From positions 172,681 through 236,680 of the forward strand of contig NZ_SMMX01000005.1 of NCBI RefSeq assembly GCF_004345005.1: 64,000 bases of DNA, written 5' to 3'. The notes below the pieces were generated by a model. That model did no database searches. It worked only from the letters and a program-made list of their open reading frames with translations, and was not told the DNA's origin. Source of the stretch: Extibacter muris. GTDB lineage: Bacteria > Bacillota > Clostridia > Lachnospirales > Lachnospiraceae. Below are positions 53,143-62,468 of this stretch, in pieces (the stretch's first letter is position 1; the number at the start of each line of letters is the position of its first letter). Position numbers and translations under genes: made by a program.

Positions 53143-53192
53143 ATAATTATGAAATAAACTTTAATTAATTAAAAAGTTCGTTTCATAATTAT
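53143..53192. promoter_or_regulatory. 50-bp palindrome upstream of the sugar operon
   Basis: ATAATTATGAAA (53143-53154) is mirrored exactly by TTTCATAATTAT (53181-53192), and AACTTT (53157-53162) by AAAGTT (53173-53178), all about one centre. It lies 110 bases before the binding-protein gene in an AT-rich 300-base region without genes. It is a good candidate operator, for instance for the ROK regulator encoded at the end of the operon. Confidence 0.6.
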
Positions 53193-53301
53193 CAGTTCAG
53201 AAAGGGGGATGCCGCAGCAATTTATGAGACGGACGGCCGGTCACGGTACACAACGGTAATTCTATTTAAAGAACATTAATTCATTCTAAAAGGAGAAGGG
53301 T

Positions 53302-54414
53302 ATGAAGAAAATTTACAAGAAAGTAATTGCGGTTTTGATGGTTTTGACAATGATGTTATCTCTGGCTGCCTGCACGAGCGGAGATTCCGGTAAAAGCGGC
53401 AGTGCTTCCGGCGGAAGCAAGAAGGACAGCAAGAAGGTCGGCATCGCCATGCCGACGAAAGACCTGCAGCGCTGGAGCGAAGACGGCGCCTACATGAAAG
53501 AGGCCATGGAAAAAGCAGGCTATACGGTAGATATCCAATATGCAAATAACGATATCGGCGTACAGGCGTCACAGATTGAGAATATGATTACAGGCGGGTG
53601 CGGAATCCTCGTTATCGCCTCTATCGACGGCGGGGCCCTTTCGGAAGTGCTGGAGAAGGCCAAGGCTGCCGATATCCCGGTTATCGCATATGACCGGCTC
53701 ATCATGAATACAGACGCAGTTACATATTATGCAACCTTTGACAATGAGAAGATTGGAATCATGCAGGGACAGTACATAGCTGACAAGTTAGACCTGGAAC
53801 ATCAGGACGGGCCGTTTAACATCGAATTGTTTACCGGGCCGACCGATGACAACAACGTGAATTTCTACTTCGGCGGTGCGATGTCCGTTCTGCAGAAATA
53901 CGTAGATGAAGGGAAATTAGTCATCCAGTCCGGCACAGAAGCATCACTGGCCGCATGTGCCACGCCGAACTGGTCGACGGAAGAGGCGCAGAAGCGGATG
54001 GAAAACATCATTACGAAGAGCTACACCGGCGGCGTGAAGCTGGACGCGGTGCTGTCATCCAATGATTCCGTGGCAAATGGAATAACGAACGCTTTGGTTG
54101 CCGCGGGCTACACGGCGGAAGATTTTCCGATTATCACAGGACAGGACTGTGAGATCACGTCGGTGAGGAACATGATCAAAGGGCTGCAGTCGATGTCTGT
54201 CTTTGTGGATACGAGAGAGCTGGCCAATGTGACGGCGGATATGGTCGAGTCCATCATGAAGGGCGAAGAGCCGGAGATTAACAATACAAAAGACTATGAC
54301 AACGGCACTGGCATCATACCGACTTACCTCTGCGAACCGCAGGTTGCTGATATCGACAACTATAAAGAAGTGCTCATTGACTCCGGATATTATACAGAAG
54401 ACAGGCTTCAATAG
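53302..54414 (+). CDS. Sugar ABC transporter substrate-binding lipoprotein (ChvE-like)
   Basis: 370 residues. Lipoprotein signal with lipobox SLAAC (Cys near residue 24), Ser/Gly linker, then a periplasmic-binding-protein type I fold: KVGIAMPTKDLQRWSEDGAY, QIENMITGGCGILVIASIDG, VIAYDRLIMNTDAVTYYATF, IITGQDCEITSVRNMIKGLQ. The RLIMN and TGQDCE segments resemble ChvE/xylose-binding proteins for monosaccharides. It is the first gene of the operon, with AAGGAGAAGGG before the ATG. Confidence 0.9.
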   Translation: MKKIYKKVIAVLMVLTMMLSLAACTSGDSGKSGSASGGSKKDSKKVGIAMPTKDLQRWSEDGAYMKEAMEKAGYTVDIQYANNDIGVQASQIENMITGGCGILVIASIDGGALSEVLEKAKAADIPVIAYDRLIMNTDAVTYYATFDNEKIGIMQGQYIADKLDLEHQDGPFNIELFTGPTDDNNVNFYFGGAMSVLQKYVDEGKLVIQSGTEASLAACATPNWSTEEAQKRMENIITKSYTGGVKLDAVLSSNDSVANGITNALVAAGYTAEDFPIITGQDCEITSVRNMIKGLQSMSVFVDTRELANVTADMVESIMKGEEPEINNTKDYDNGTGIIPTYLCEPQVADIDNYKEVLIDSGYYTEDRLQ

Positions 54415-54484
54415 CAGATTTACAGATGGATCAGGTCAGGGCTGCTGCACATTGCAGCAGCTCCTTTAGAAAGGGAGAGATATT

Positions 54485-56023
54485 TTGAGCAGAATACTAA
54501 TGGAGATGAAGGGGATTACCAAGACTTTTCCCGGCGTCAAGGCTCTGGATGATGTAAACCTTAGGGTGGAAGAGGGCGGGATACACGCACTTGTCGGTGA
54601 AAATGGCGCCGGCAAATCAACCTTGATGAACATCCTAAGCGGAGTGTATCCGTATGGGAGCTATGAAGGGGAAATCATCTATGAAGGGGAGCGCTGCGAA
54701 TTTCAGAAGATCAAAGACAGCGAAAGAAAAGGGATCGTGATTATCCATCAGGAGCTGGCGCTCGTACCGTATATGACGATTGGAGAAAATATGTTTCTGG
54801 GCAATGAGCGGGGCAGCCGCTATAACGTGAACTGGAATGCCACGTTCACCCAGGCGGAGGAGCTGCTTGAGACCGTCGGATTGTCCGAGCCGCCCCAGAC
54901 CCTGGTGAAAGATATCGGCGTCGGCAAGCAGCAGCTTGTGGAGATTGCCAAAGCGCTGGCCAAAGACGTAAAGCTGCTGATACTGGATGAACCGACCGCC
55001 TCACTGAACGAGTCGGATTCCAGAAAGCTGCTGGATCTGCTGCTGACGCTGAAGAAGAAGGGGATGACCTCCATCATCATATCCCACAAGCTGAATGAGA
55101 TTGCCTATGTGGCAGACAAGATTACGGTGCTGCGGGATGGGATGACGATAGAGACGCTGGACAACGAGGCACATGTCATCGATGAAGATCAGATTATCAA
55201 GGGGATGGTCGGAAGGGAGCTGACGAACCGGTTTCCGGCAAGGGAGAATGTGGCAATCGGCGAGGTCAGCATGGACATCAGGAACTGGACGGTCCATCAT
55301 CCCCTTGCTCCTGAGAGGAAGGTGGTCGATAACGTCAGCATGTATGTCAGACGCGGCGAAGTGGTCGGCATATCGGGCCTGATGGGAGCGGGGCGCACAG
55401 AGTTTGCCATGAGCATATTTGGCAGGAGCTATGGAGTGAATATCAGCGGCGAGATGACGCTTTGCGGAAAGAAAGTGAAGCTTACTTCCGTCCAGCAGGC
55501 GATCGACAATAAGCTGGCCTATATAACCGAGGACCGTAAAGGCAACGGGCTCATATTAAGCAATCCAATCCGGGTCAACACGACGCTTGCGAAGATGGAT
55601 CAGGTGAGCCGCTTTGGCGTCATTGACAAGGACAAAGAATTTGAGATAGCCGAGACGTATAAAGAGAAGCTGCGGACGAAGACGCCATCCGTGGAGCAGA
55701 ATGTGGGCAACTTAAGCGGAGGTAACCAGCAGAAGGTCCTGCTTGGAAAATGGATGTTCACAGAACCGGACATCATGATTCTGGATGAGCCGACGAGAGG
55801 GATTGATGTCGGCGCTAAATATGAGATCTACAGTATTATCAACGCGCTGGCTAAGGAGGGGAAGTCCATTGTCATGATATCATCTGAACTCCCGGAGATC
55901 CTCGGCATGTGCGACCGGATTTATATCATGAACCAGGGCAGGTTCGTAGGCGAGCTTGACCGGGAAGAGGCGACGCAGGAGAAGATCATGACACTCATAT
56001 TGAAGCAGGGTGCAAAGCAGTAA
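54485..56023 (+). CDS. Sugar ABC transporter ATP-binding protein (GguA/MmsA type)
   Basis: 512 residues with two nucleotide-binding domains. Domain 1: Walker [10 protein letters not shown] near 39, signature [13 protein letters not shown], Walker [13 protein letters not shown]. Domain 2 has a degenerate Walker A ([11 protein letters not shown], near 300), signature [14 protein letters not shown] and Walker [15 protein letters not shown]. This is the standard fused ATPase of monosaccharide importers. GGGAGAG precedes the TTG at 54485. The gene ends 17 bases before the permease. Confidence 0.93.
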   Translation: MSRILMEMKGITKTFPGVKALDDVNLRVEEGGIHALVGENGAGKSTLMNILSGVYPYGSYEGEIIYEGERCEFQKIKDSERKGIVIIHQELALVPYMTIGENMFLGNERGSRYNVNWNATFTQAEELLETVGLSEPPQTLVKDIGVGKQQLVEIAKALAKDVKLLILDEPTASLNESDSRKLLDLLLTLKKKGMTSIIISHKLNEIAYVADKITVLRDGMTIETLDNEAHVIDEDQIIKGMVGRELTNRFPARENVAIGEVSMDIRNWTVHHPLAPERKVVDNVSMYVRRGEVVGISGLMGAGRTEFAMSIFGRSYGVNISGEMTLCGKKVKLTSVQQAIDNKLAYITEDRKGNGLILSNPIRVNTTLAKMDQVSRFGVIDKDKEFEIAETYKEKLRTKTPSVEQNVGNLSGGNQQKVLLGKWMFTEPDIMILDEPTRGIDVGAKYEIYSIINALAKEGKSIVMISSELPEILGMCDRIYIMNQGRFVGELDREEATQEKIMTLILKQGAKQ

Positions 56024-56040
56024 AGGAGGAGAGGATTAAC

Positions 56041-57192
56041 GTGAATCGTGTAAAAGAGATACTGAAGAAGAATACAATGTTGTTTATTCTGCTGATCGTC
56101 GCGTTGTTTTTCGGCTGGAAGACGAATGGGGTGCTATTTGACCCTCAGAATGTGACGAACCTGATTGCCCAGAACGGCCATGTGGTAATCCTGGCGGTCG
56201 GCATGTTGCTATGCATTCTGACAGGTGGCAATATCGACCTTTCGGTCGGTTCGGTCGTGGCATTTATAGGGGCTGTGGCAGGCAAGCTGATGGTGACATA
56301 TAAGATGAACTTTGGGCTCGTTATCGTCATCTGCCTTGTGCTTGGCATCTTGATCGGGATGTGGCAGGGCTTTTGGATTGCTTATATCAGGATTCCGTCC
56401 TTTATCGTGACACTGGCAGGTATGCTTCTGTGGCGCGGGGTGGCGCTTATTATCCTGGATGGGCTGACCATATCGCCGTTCCCCGATGCCTTTAAGATGA
56501 TATTCAACAGCTATATCGCGGATACCTTCGGGGGAAGTATCAATGTGACATGTATGCTGGCTGCCGTGCTGGCGTGCCTGGCCTATCTCTTCGTATTTAT
56601 TAATGGCCGCAGAAACAGGCAGAAAAAGGGATATGCGGCAGAGAAGCTTTTGCCCTCTGCGGGGAAGGCAGGCGTCATCTGCCTTGTCATCCTTCTGGCA
56701 GCGTACCGTATGGCTCAGTTCCAGGGGCTTCCTACCATCCTTGTCATACTGGCGGCAGTGGTCGGCGTCTATACATATTACACGTCCAAGACGGTGGGCG
56801 GACGCTACCTTTATGCGGTCGGCGGCAATGAGAAGGCGGCGAAGATGAGCGGGGTCAATACGAACCGCGTGCTGTTCTTTGCATTTACCAATATGGCATT
56901 CTTAAGCGCCGTAGCCGCGCTCGTATGCGTGGCCAGATTCAACTCGGCGGCGCCGACAGCCGGCAAGAACTACGAGATGGACGCCATCGCCTCCTGCTAC
57001 ATCGGCGGGGCTTCCGCTTACGGTGGCACCGGAACGGTGATGGGAGCCGTAATCGGCGCGGTATTTATGGGGCTGCTCAATAACGGAATGTCCATCATGG
57101 GTGTGGATTCCAACTGGCAGCAGGCAATCAAAGGGCTGGTTCTCCTGGCCGCAGTTGCCTTTGATGTAATATCGAAGAAAAAAAGCAGATAA
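56041..57192 (+). CDS. Sugar ABC transporter permease (GguB/MmsB type)
   Basis: 383 residues, about 10 membrane helices of the BPD_transp_2 family: ILTGGNIDLSVGSVVAFIGA near residue 60 and the coupling segment GRYLYAVGGNEKAAKMSGVN near 258 are diagnostic, as is SCYIGGASAYGGTGTVMGAV near 320. Starts with GTG 56041 after AAGGAGGAGAGG. It forms the membrane channel with the two preceding gene products. Confidence 0.93.
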   Translation: MNRVKEILKKNTMLFILLIVALFFGWKTNGVLFDPQNVTNLIAQNGHVVILAVGMLLCILTGGNIDLSVGSVVAFIGAVAGKLMVTYKMNFGLVIVICLVLGILIGMWQGFWIAYIRIPSFIVTLAGMLLWRGVALIILDGLTISPFPDAFKMIFNSYIADTFGGSINVTCMLAAVLACLAYLFVFINGRRNRQKKGYAAEKLLPSAGKAGVICLVILLAAYRMAQFQGLPTILVILAAVVGVYTYYTSKTVGGRYLYAVGGNEKAAKMSGVNTNRVLFFAFTNMAFLSAVAALVCVARFNSAAPTAGKNYEMDAIASCYIGGASAYGGTGTVMGAVIGAVFMGLLNNGMSIMGVDSNWQQAIKGLVLLAAVAFDVISKKKSR

Positions 57193-57204
57193 GGAGTGGC
57201 AGAT

Positions 57205-58098
57205 ATGGATTTAAAAAACTTATATAAATGGTGCAGCATTCCGGCCAAAGAGCTGGCAGAGAGGGACGACTTGAAGGTACCCCTGCGCATTGTAGAAGAT
57301 TCCGGCGAACTGGGGACAGTTATGGCAAGGGACCTTGTGGACGAGATCAAGAAAGCGAACGAAGAGAAGCGCATCTTCCGGCTCATCGTACCGTGCGGTC
57401 CAAAAGAATGGTATGGGCCATTTACCGATATGGTGAATGAAGAGCAGGTGTCCCTGCGAAATATGGTCTGCTACCACATGGATGAGAACCTGGACTGGGA
57501 GGGAAGGCTGCTGCCAAAAGAAGACCCCAATAATTTCCGCACTTTCATGGAACGGCATTTTTACGGCGGCATAGAGGAGGAACTGCAAGTCCTGTCGGAA
57601 AACCGGCATTATCTGACTCCATATAATATGCAGGAGATGTCCCGGATGATCTCGGAGGTGGAGATTGACTACACGCTGGGAGGATGGGGCCAGGACGGGC
57701 ACATCGCATTCAACCAGGCGAACCGCAACCCGTATGTGGAAGTGTCGCTCGATGACCTGCGCAATTCGACCGCAAGGATACAGAACAACAACAACGATAC
57801 GATACTTGCATTATCCCAAAGGGGACTTGGAGGAGCGTGGCAGTTCATGCCGCCCATGTCGATAACGTTAGGCGTCAGAGAATGTATGAAGGCGAAGAAA
57901 ATCAGGGTCTATTCCGCCACAGGGGCGTGGAAGCAGACGGCTCTGCGGGTCGCCTTGTTCTCCGAGCCGACGGTGGAGTATCCGATGACGCTTCTGCAGG
58001 AGCATCCGGACGCTTTGATTACAGCGACAGAAGAGACAGCCTCCCATCCCATCAGCGAGCACCCGGAGTGGGAGTTCAGGGCGGTAAACAGCAGATAA
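57205..58098 (+). CDS. NagB-like sugar-phosphate isomerase/lactonase
   Basis: 297 residues of the glucosamine-6-phosphate deaminase/6-phosphogluconolactonase fold. MARDLVDEIKKANEEKRIFR is followed by the phosphate-binding IVPCGPKEWYGPF, where NagB has a glycine-rich loop. The catalytic-looking CYHMDENLDWEGR and GGWGQDGHIAFNQANRNP (NagB: GIGxDGHIAFNEP) follow, then SITLGVRECMKAKKI. The GxDGHIAFN motif is well kept, so isomerase or deaminase activity on a sugar phosphate is likely, but the substrate is open. ATG 57205 is 8 bases after AAGGAG. Confidence 0.8.
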   Translation: MDLKNLYKWCSIPAKELAERDDLKVPLRIVEDSGELGTVMARDLVDEIKKANEEKRIFRLIVPCGPKEWYGPFTDMVNEEQVSLRNMVCYHMDENLDWEGRLLPKEDPNNFRTFMERHFYGGIEEELQVLSENRHYLTPYNMQEMSRMISEVEIDYTLGGWGQDGHIAFNQANRNPYVEVSLDDLRNSTARIQNNNNDTILALSQRGLGGAWQFMPPMSITLGVRECMKAKKIRVYSATGAWKQTALRVALFSEPTVEYPMTLLQEHPDALITATEETASHPISEHPEWEFRAVNSR

Positions 58099-58117
58099 GG
58101 ATAAAGGTGGGAGATAT

Positions 58118-59167
58118 ATGAAGTTTGACAAGATTATAGCGACCGGAGGTATCGGCACCGGCATGCTGTTTCTGAGCAGCAGGCAGGAAGCGCTTGGCAG
58201 AAGCGAGTCACGTCCTGTGACGCTGAGCTCCGCAAAAGACTATTGCAAACAGCAGATCGTCCTGTATTACGCAGCGGCCCTGCTGAAAGACACGATACCG
58301 GTGTACCCGGTTGGATATGTAGGAGCCGACAGCAGCGGCCGTGCCATCATCGAAGAGATGAGGAAACAGGGGATGGACGTGAAGTACATATCCCTAAGCC
58401 CGGACTTTCCGACGACCATCAGCATCTGTCTGCAGTATCCGGACAGGGAGACGTGCAACTTTACAGCCGCTAACAGCGCTTCGGGGCTCGTCACGCCGGA
58501 ATATATCAAAGAAGCAATGGCACAGATTGGCGTGGATGAGAAGACGATCGTCTGTGCGATTCCTGAAGTGCCGGTCGCTTCCAGGGCAGAGATGATAAGA
58601 AGCGGAAAAATGGAGGGGGCCCTTACCGTCTTGTCGGTACCGGTTTCGGAGGCAGAGGAGTTTGAAGCGCTATCCATATACAGGCATGTGGATATCCTTG
58701 CCGTCAACATGGAAGAGGCGCAGGCAGTCGCTCATAGCAGAGAGACGGGGACGAAGCTGCTCAGGCAGCTGGCAGATAAGCTGGCAAAATCGAATCCCCG
58801 CCTGTCCATCCTCATGACATGCGGCAAGGAAGGGGCGTATACGTTCGTCAACCAGACGGTCGAAAGGATTCCACCATTACCCGGCAACGCTATCAATACG
58901 ACCGGCGCCGGAGATGCATTCCTGGGCGGCACCCTGGCCGGCATCGCCCGCGGCATGGAGCTTCAGAAGGGCCGCAGCGACCGTGTGTTCGGCGAATCGG
59001 CGCTGTCAAGCGCGCCGGAGCTTGGAACGATCTGTGCGGGGATGGCGGTCGAATGCGAGGACAGCATCGCATTCCATGTGAGCCCTTTGACGATTCAGGA
59101 ACTGATCCGCAAAAAGGGATGGGCTGCAGGAGATCATTTTATCAAGCAGGCAGGACGAATGAGATAA
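58118..59167 (+). CDS. PfkB-family carbohydrate kinase
   Basis: 349 residues of the ribokinase superfamily. An N-terminal strand IATGGIGTGM, a central domain (GYVGADSSGRAIIEEMRKQG), and the C-terminal signature NTTGAGDAFLGGTLAGIARG with the catalytic Asp (near 267). The N-terminal sugar-binding GGN motif is replaced by GGIGTGM and the lid looks unusual (SSRQEALGRSESRP), so the sugar is not predictable. GGTGGGAG precedes the ATG. It probably phosphorylates the imported sugar before the NagB-like enzyme acts. Confidence 0.85.
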   Translation: MKFDKIIATGGIGTGMLFLSSRQEALGRSESRPVTLSSAKDYCKQQIVLYYAAALLKDTIPVYPVGYVGADSSGRAIIEEMRKQGMDVKYISLSPDFPTTISICLQYPDRETCNFTAANSASGLVTPEYIKEAMAQIGVDEKTIVCAIPEVPVASRAEMIRSGKMEGALTVLSVPVSEAEEFEALSIYRHVDILAVNMEEAQAVAHSRETGTKLLRQLADKLAKSNPRLSILMTCGKEGAYTFVNQTVERIPPLPGNAINTTGAGDAFLGGTLAGIARGMELQKGRSDRVFGESALSSAPELGTICAGMAVECEDSIAFHVSPLTIQELIRKKGWAAGDHFIKQAGRMR

Positions 59168-59192
59168 TATACGAAAAAGAGGTGAATCATAT

Positions 59193-60254
59193 ATGGCACA
59201 TATAAAGGTCCAGCCGTTTGGCACGCTGGTGACCGGGCAGGAGGCGTATCTGTATACGCTCAAGAATAAAAATAATATGACTGTCAGCGTCACCAATATT
59301 GGCGCTGCCGTGCAGGCCATCGTGCTGCCTGTCAAGGATGGGCAGAAGAGGGATGTAGTGCTCGGATTTGACAGCGCGGCCGGATATGAACGTACGGGCC
59401 TCTACCTAGGGGCCACGATAGGACGGTACGCCGGACAGATACGGGGCGGGAGCTTCTGGCTGGAGGGAAGGCAGTACCATTTATTTAAAAATGATCATGA
59501 AAATACCCTCCACGGGGGAAGGCGTGGCTTTGACAAGCATTGCTTTACCGCCAGCCTCGAAGAGGATGACAATAAAGTTACATTCCGCGCATGGATAGAA
59601 GACAAAGAAGAAGGATTCCCGGGGAATCTGGAAGTGGAAGCAAGCTACGAGCTGACCGATAAGGATGAGGTCATAATGGTACACCGTGCGCACAGTGACA
59701 AAGACACGGTGCTGAACATGACGAACCACAGCTATTACAATCTCGACGGGCATGACAGCGGCAGCATAGAGAACCACAGGCTGAAGATCTACAGCAGCCA
59801 GTTCCTCGAACTGTCAGAGGACTGCTGTCCCAATGGCAATGTGCTAGACGTGTCTGGGACACCGATGGACTTTCTCACCATGACGAGAATCGGCGAACGG
59901 ATCAGACGCCCGGATCGGCAGCTCCATATCAGCGAAGGGTATGACCACAACTGGACTATAGGCGGGCCCACCGGCACGATGAAGAAAGTTGCAGAGCTGG
60001 AAAGCAGCGCAAGGGATGTGCGGATGGAGCTGTATTCCGACCTTCCAGGCCTGCAGTTTTACAGCGGCAACTATCTGAACGGCGGTGAAACAGGAAAAGG
60101 CGGATGCCGCTATGGCCTCCGGGGCGGATTGTGCCTGGAGCCCCAGTATTATCCGGCGGCGCCCAACTACAGACAGTTCCCGTCGGCCGTGCTCAGACAG
60201 GATGAGACTTATGAACATACGATCAGGCTGAAGTTCTGCTGCACCCCAGGGTAA
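59193..60254 (+). CDS. galM: Aldose 1-epimerase
   Basis: 353 residues of the galactose mutarotase family, which interconverts alpha and beta anomers. GRYAGQIRGGSFWLEGRQYH near 70, HGGRRGFDKHCF, the catalytic His in NMTNHSYYNLDGH (near 175), and the catalytic Glu region GLCLEPQYYPAAPN (near 315) are all present. AAAAGAGGTG precedes the ATG. Its presence in the operon indicates that the transported compound is an aldose. Confidence 0.92.
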   Translation: MAHIKVQPFGTLVTGQEAYLYTLKNKNNMTVSVTNIGAAVQAIVLPVKDGQKRDVVLGFDSAAGYERTGLYLGATIGRYAGQIRGGSFWLEGRQYHLFKNDHENTLHGGRRGFDKHCFTASLEEDDNKVTFRAWIEDKEEGFPGNLEVEASYELTDKDEVIMVHRAHSDKDTVLNMTNHSYYNLDGHDSGSIENHRLKIYSSQFLELSEDCCPNGNVLDVSGTPMDFLTMTRIGERIRRPDRQLHISEGYDHNWTIGGPTGTMKKVAELESSARDVRMELYSDLPGLQFYSGNYLNGGETGKGGCRYGLRGGLCLEPQYYPAAPNYRQFPSAVLRQDETYEHTIRLKFCCTPG

Positions 60255-60265
60255 ACTGGGAATTG

Positions 60266-60294
60266 TTGTAAATCAGGCGGCATCATGGTATAAT
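60266..60294 (+). promoter_or_regulatory. Sigma-A promoter for the ROK gene
   Basis: TTGTAA (60266-60271), 17-base spacer, TATAAT (60289-60294). A small CCCAG/CTGGG hairpin lies just after galM, upstream of this promoter, so the regulator is at least partly independent of the operon. Confidence 0.75.
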
Positions 60295-60318
60295 TGGCGT
60301 TAAACAGGAGGGTATGAG

Positions 60319-61473
60319 ATGAAAAAAGGAGGCAAACCTGAAGATCTTGGCGAGGCGAACAGAATGTTGATTCTGAACTGCCTTCGCTTGAATGGAAGCA
60401 TGTCGAAAGCCGATCTGGCCAGAAGGCTTGGGATGAGCTTTCCGGCAATATCAGCGAATGTGAAGATATTAATTGAACAAGGTCATGTCAGGGAATCCGG
60501 GGAAGGGGACAACTCATTGGGACGAAAGTCCATGCTTCTGTCATTTAATGAAGAGATGGGATTTGTCATCGGCGTCGACATCGGCAGGTTTTGGATCCGC
60601 GTTATGGTTGCCGACCTGATGGGAACGGTATTGGGCTATGTGAAGGCTCCCGCCGTCTCTGGCGGGGACGCAAAGGAACTGCACGATGCGGTGGCGGAAG
60701 TGATCAGACAGGCACTGGCAAAGAGCGGTAAGACGGAACAGGATATCCTCTGTATCGGAATGGGGCTGCCAGGTGTAATCAGAGGCGACACTATCCTGCT
60801 GGCACCATATTTCCCGGATATAGATCTAAAAGCGTTCAAAAAGAGGATTGCAGAAGAATTTGAGACGGAGCTGATTCTGGAAAACAGTGTCAACATGGGC
60901 GCGATAGGAGAACAGGCAGAGGGAGCCGGAAAAGGCTATGGCAACTTTATCGTCATCAACTATGGGGTGGGTGTCGGCTCGGCGCTCGTTCTGAACGGCA
61001 AGATATATTCCGGCAGCCATAACGCCGCGGGTGAAATCGGGTACATGGTGGCAGAGCCTATGAAGCTCAGGGGCTCGTTTGAAGAAGTAGGTGTGCTGGA
61101 AAGTATCATCTCAAAAGAGAAGATAGAGAAGTTCATCTCACATGATAACTTTCAGCAGGAAGTGGAACGGCTCGTGGAAAGGTACCGGGCGGATGATCTG
61201 TATGTCCGTTCGGTTCTGGATGAGATATCGATCAATATCGGAGTGACGCTGATCAACTTATGCGCCGCTCTGGATCTGGAGGCGGTCATCATCTCCGGCG
61301 GTCTTGGAACAGCATTCGGCAACGTGTTTATTGACACGTGGCGTTCCATGCTCCGCAACCATATTCCGTTTCCGCCGGAAATCGTCCTCTCGAAGCTGGA
61401 TAACAAAGAAGGCGTCCTCGGAGCGATACATAAGAGTATCGAACACTTATTTACAGCAGACAGCATCATCTAG
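60319..61473 (+). CDS. ROK-family transcriptional repressor (NagC/XylR type)
   Basis: 384 residues. N-terminal winged helix (LNGSMSKADLARRLGMSFPA, then ANVKILIEQGHV) followed by a ROK/actin-like sugar-binding domain: IGVDIGRFWIRVMVADLMG (phosphate-1 loop), GIGLPGVI-like MGLPGVIRG, ENSVNMGAIGEQ, YGVGVGSALVLNGKIY and GEIGYMV. The usual zinc site (GHxxx...CxCGxxGC) is absent. It most likely represses the upstream sugar operon until the sugar or its phosphate binds. The stop codon overlaps the stop of the convergent gene by 4 bases. Confidence 0.9.
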   Translation: MKKGGKPEDLGEANRMLILNCLRLNGSMSKADLARRLGMSFPAISANVKILIEQGHVRESGEGDNSLGRKSMLLSFNEEMGFVIGVDIGRFWIRVMVADLMGTVLGYVKAPAVSGGDAKELHDAVAEVIRQALAKSGKTEQDILCIGMGLPGVIRGDTILLAPYFPDIDLKAFKKRIAEEFETELILENSVNMGAIGEQAEGAGKGYGNFIVINYGVGVGSALVLNGKIYSGSHNAAGEIGYMVAEPMKLRGSFEEVGVLESIISKEKIEKFISHDNFQQEVERLVERYRADDLYVRSVLDEISINIGVTLINLCAALDLEAVIISGGLGTAFGNVFIDTWRSMLRNHIPFPPEIVLSKLDNKEGVLGAIHKSIEHLFTADSII

Positions 61474-62129
61474 GCAGGATGCACAGTTTCCCGGAAGGGA
61501 AGCTCGAATTCAGGCAGCCCGCTTGAATAGGGGGCGATATCATACTGCTGGAAGTATATGACAATCCCGTCTGGATTCAGATAATAGTTCTCCATATGGA
61601 AGTTCTTCCGGATAAGTTCGGTATAATTGTCAAAATATGTCGAAGGGGCGGCCTTCAGCCTCTGGGCGGTCTGCTCCTCTATACAATCCTTTATGCGGTC
61701 TGAAACATCATTGTTCCCTGGATAGAAATCGGACAGCGCTATCCGGCGGCCGGAACGGAAGTCCCAGGTGTCGGATCTCCGTTCGGTGGCGCCATGGGCT
61801 CCGCCCATATACGTATACTGCTCGGTATAAAGGCTTGTGATGCAGCGTTCGTTATAAGTGACCGTGTACGTTTCTTCCAGCTCATAACTGTGGAACGGAG
61901 GATAGTTCTTCTGTATATAGCGGGCGCTTTCTACCGCTTCATCATACAGGACGGTACGGCAGTATTGTTCCAGCTTTTCTGCTTTGGCGGCATAATACGT
62001 ATTGATGCCGCGTGCGGCCGAGGTGCTGCACGTAGTGAGAAAGAACGGGTAGTCTATCTTGTAGGTGAAGACGGCAATGTCATTGTAGAACAGGATGTCT
62101 TTCAGCGTTTTCTTCCGGATTTTCTGCAT
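61470..62129 (-). CDS. DUF3298-type protein
   Basis: 219 residues. The C-terminal part TYMGGAHGATERRSDTWDFR, RIALSDFYPGNND and NPDGIVIYFQQYDIAPYSSG is typical of DUF3298, also found as the extracellular domain of the anti-sigma factor RsiV. There is no signal peptide or membrane helix, so it appears cytoplasmic or lacks its anchor. ATG 62129 is chosen because GGAGGG lies 5 bases upstream. Its stop overlaps that of the ROK gene. Function unknown. Confidence 0.75.
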   Translation of the reverse strand: MQKIRKKTLKDILFYNDIAVFTYKIDYPFFLTTCSTSAARGINTYYAAKAEKLEQYCRTVLYDEAVESARYIQKNYPPFHSYELEETYTVTYNERCITSLYTEQYTYMGGAHGATERRSDTWDFRSGRRIALSDFYPGNNDVSDRIKDCIEEQTAQRLKAAPSTYFDNYTELIRKNFHMENYYLNPDGIVIYFQQYDIAPYSSGLPEFELPFRETVHPA

Positions 62130-62146
62130 AGGACCCTCCAAACCAT

Positions 62147-62242
62147 AAGGCATACTTATTGAACCGCTAACATTCAATAAGGCATACTTATTGAACTGCT
62201 AACGTTCAATAAGGCATACTTATTGAACTGCTAACGTTCAAT
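62147..62242. repeat. Three tandem 32-bp palindromic repeats
   Basis: Units at 62147-62178, 62179-62210 and 62211-62242. Each contains the dyad TTATTGAAC, 7 bases, GTTCAATAA; units 2 and 3 are identical and unit 1 differs by two bases. They lie 18 bases upstream of the DUF3298 start codon, inside its 5' region. They may be repeated operators or stacked RNA hairpins. Confidence 0.85.
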
Positions 62243-62468
62243 AAGGTATCATATGAGGCAGGTCTAAAATATCCCGCCCCGTTTCCATATCATATATAAT
62301 ATATTTCCGGGCGGCTTAAAGTATGAATATTTATGGCCTCTGTCCCGGCCGTGCCGTGCACACCACAGCTTCGCATCTGTATCCGCCCAAGTGCGTATAC
62401 CTTGCAGGTTGTGTTTTTCCTGATTATTCTTTATAATTAAGAAAGAGATTGACAAGGGAGCAGATAGC

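Noticed and set aside
62147..62242. CRISPR array
   Set aside because: The repeats are directly adjacent with no spacers, only three units, and no cas genes are present.
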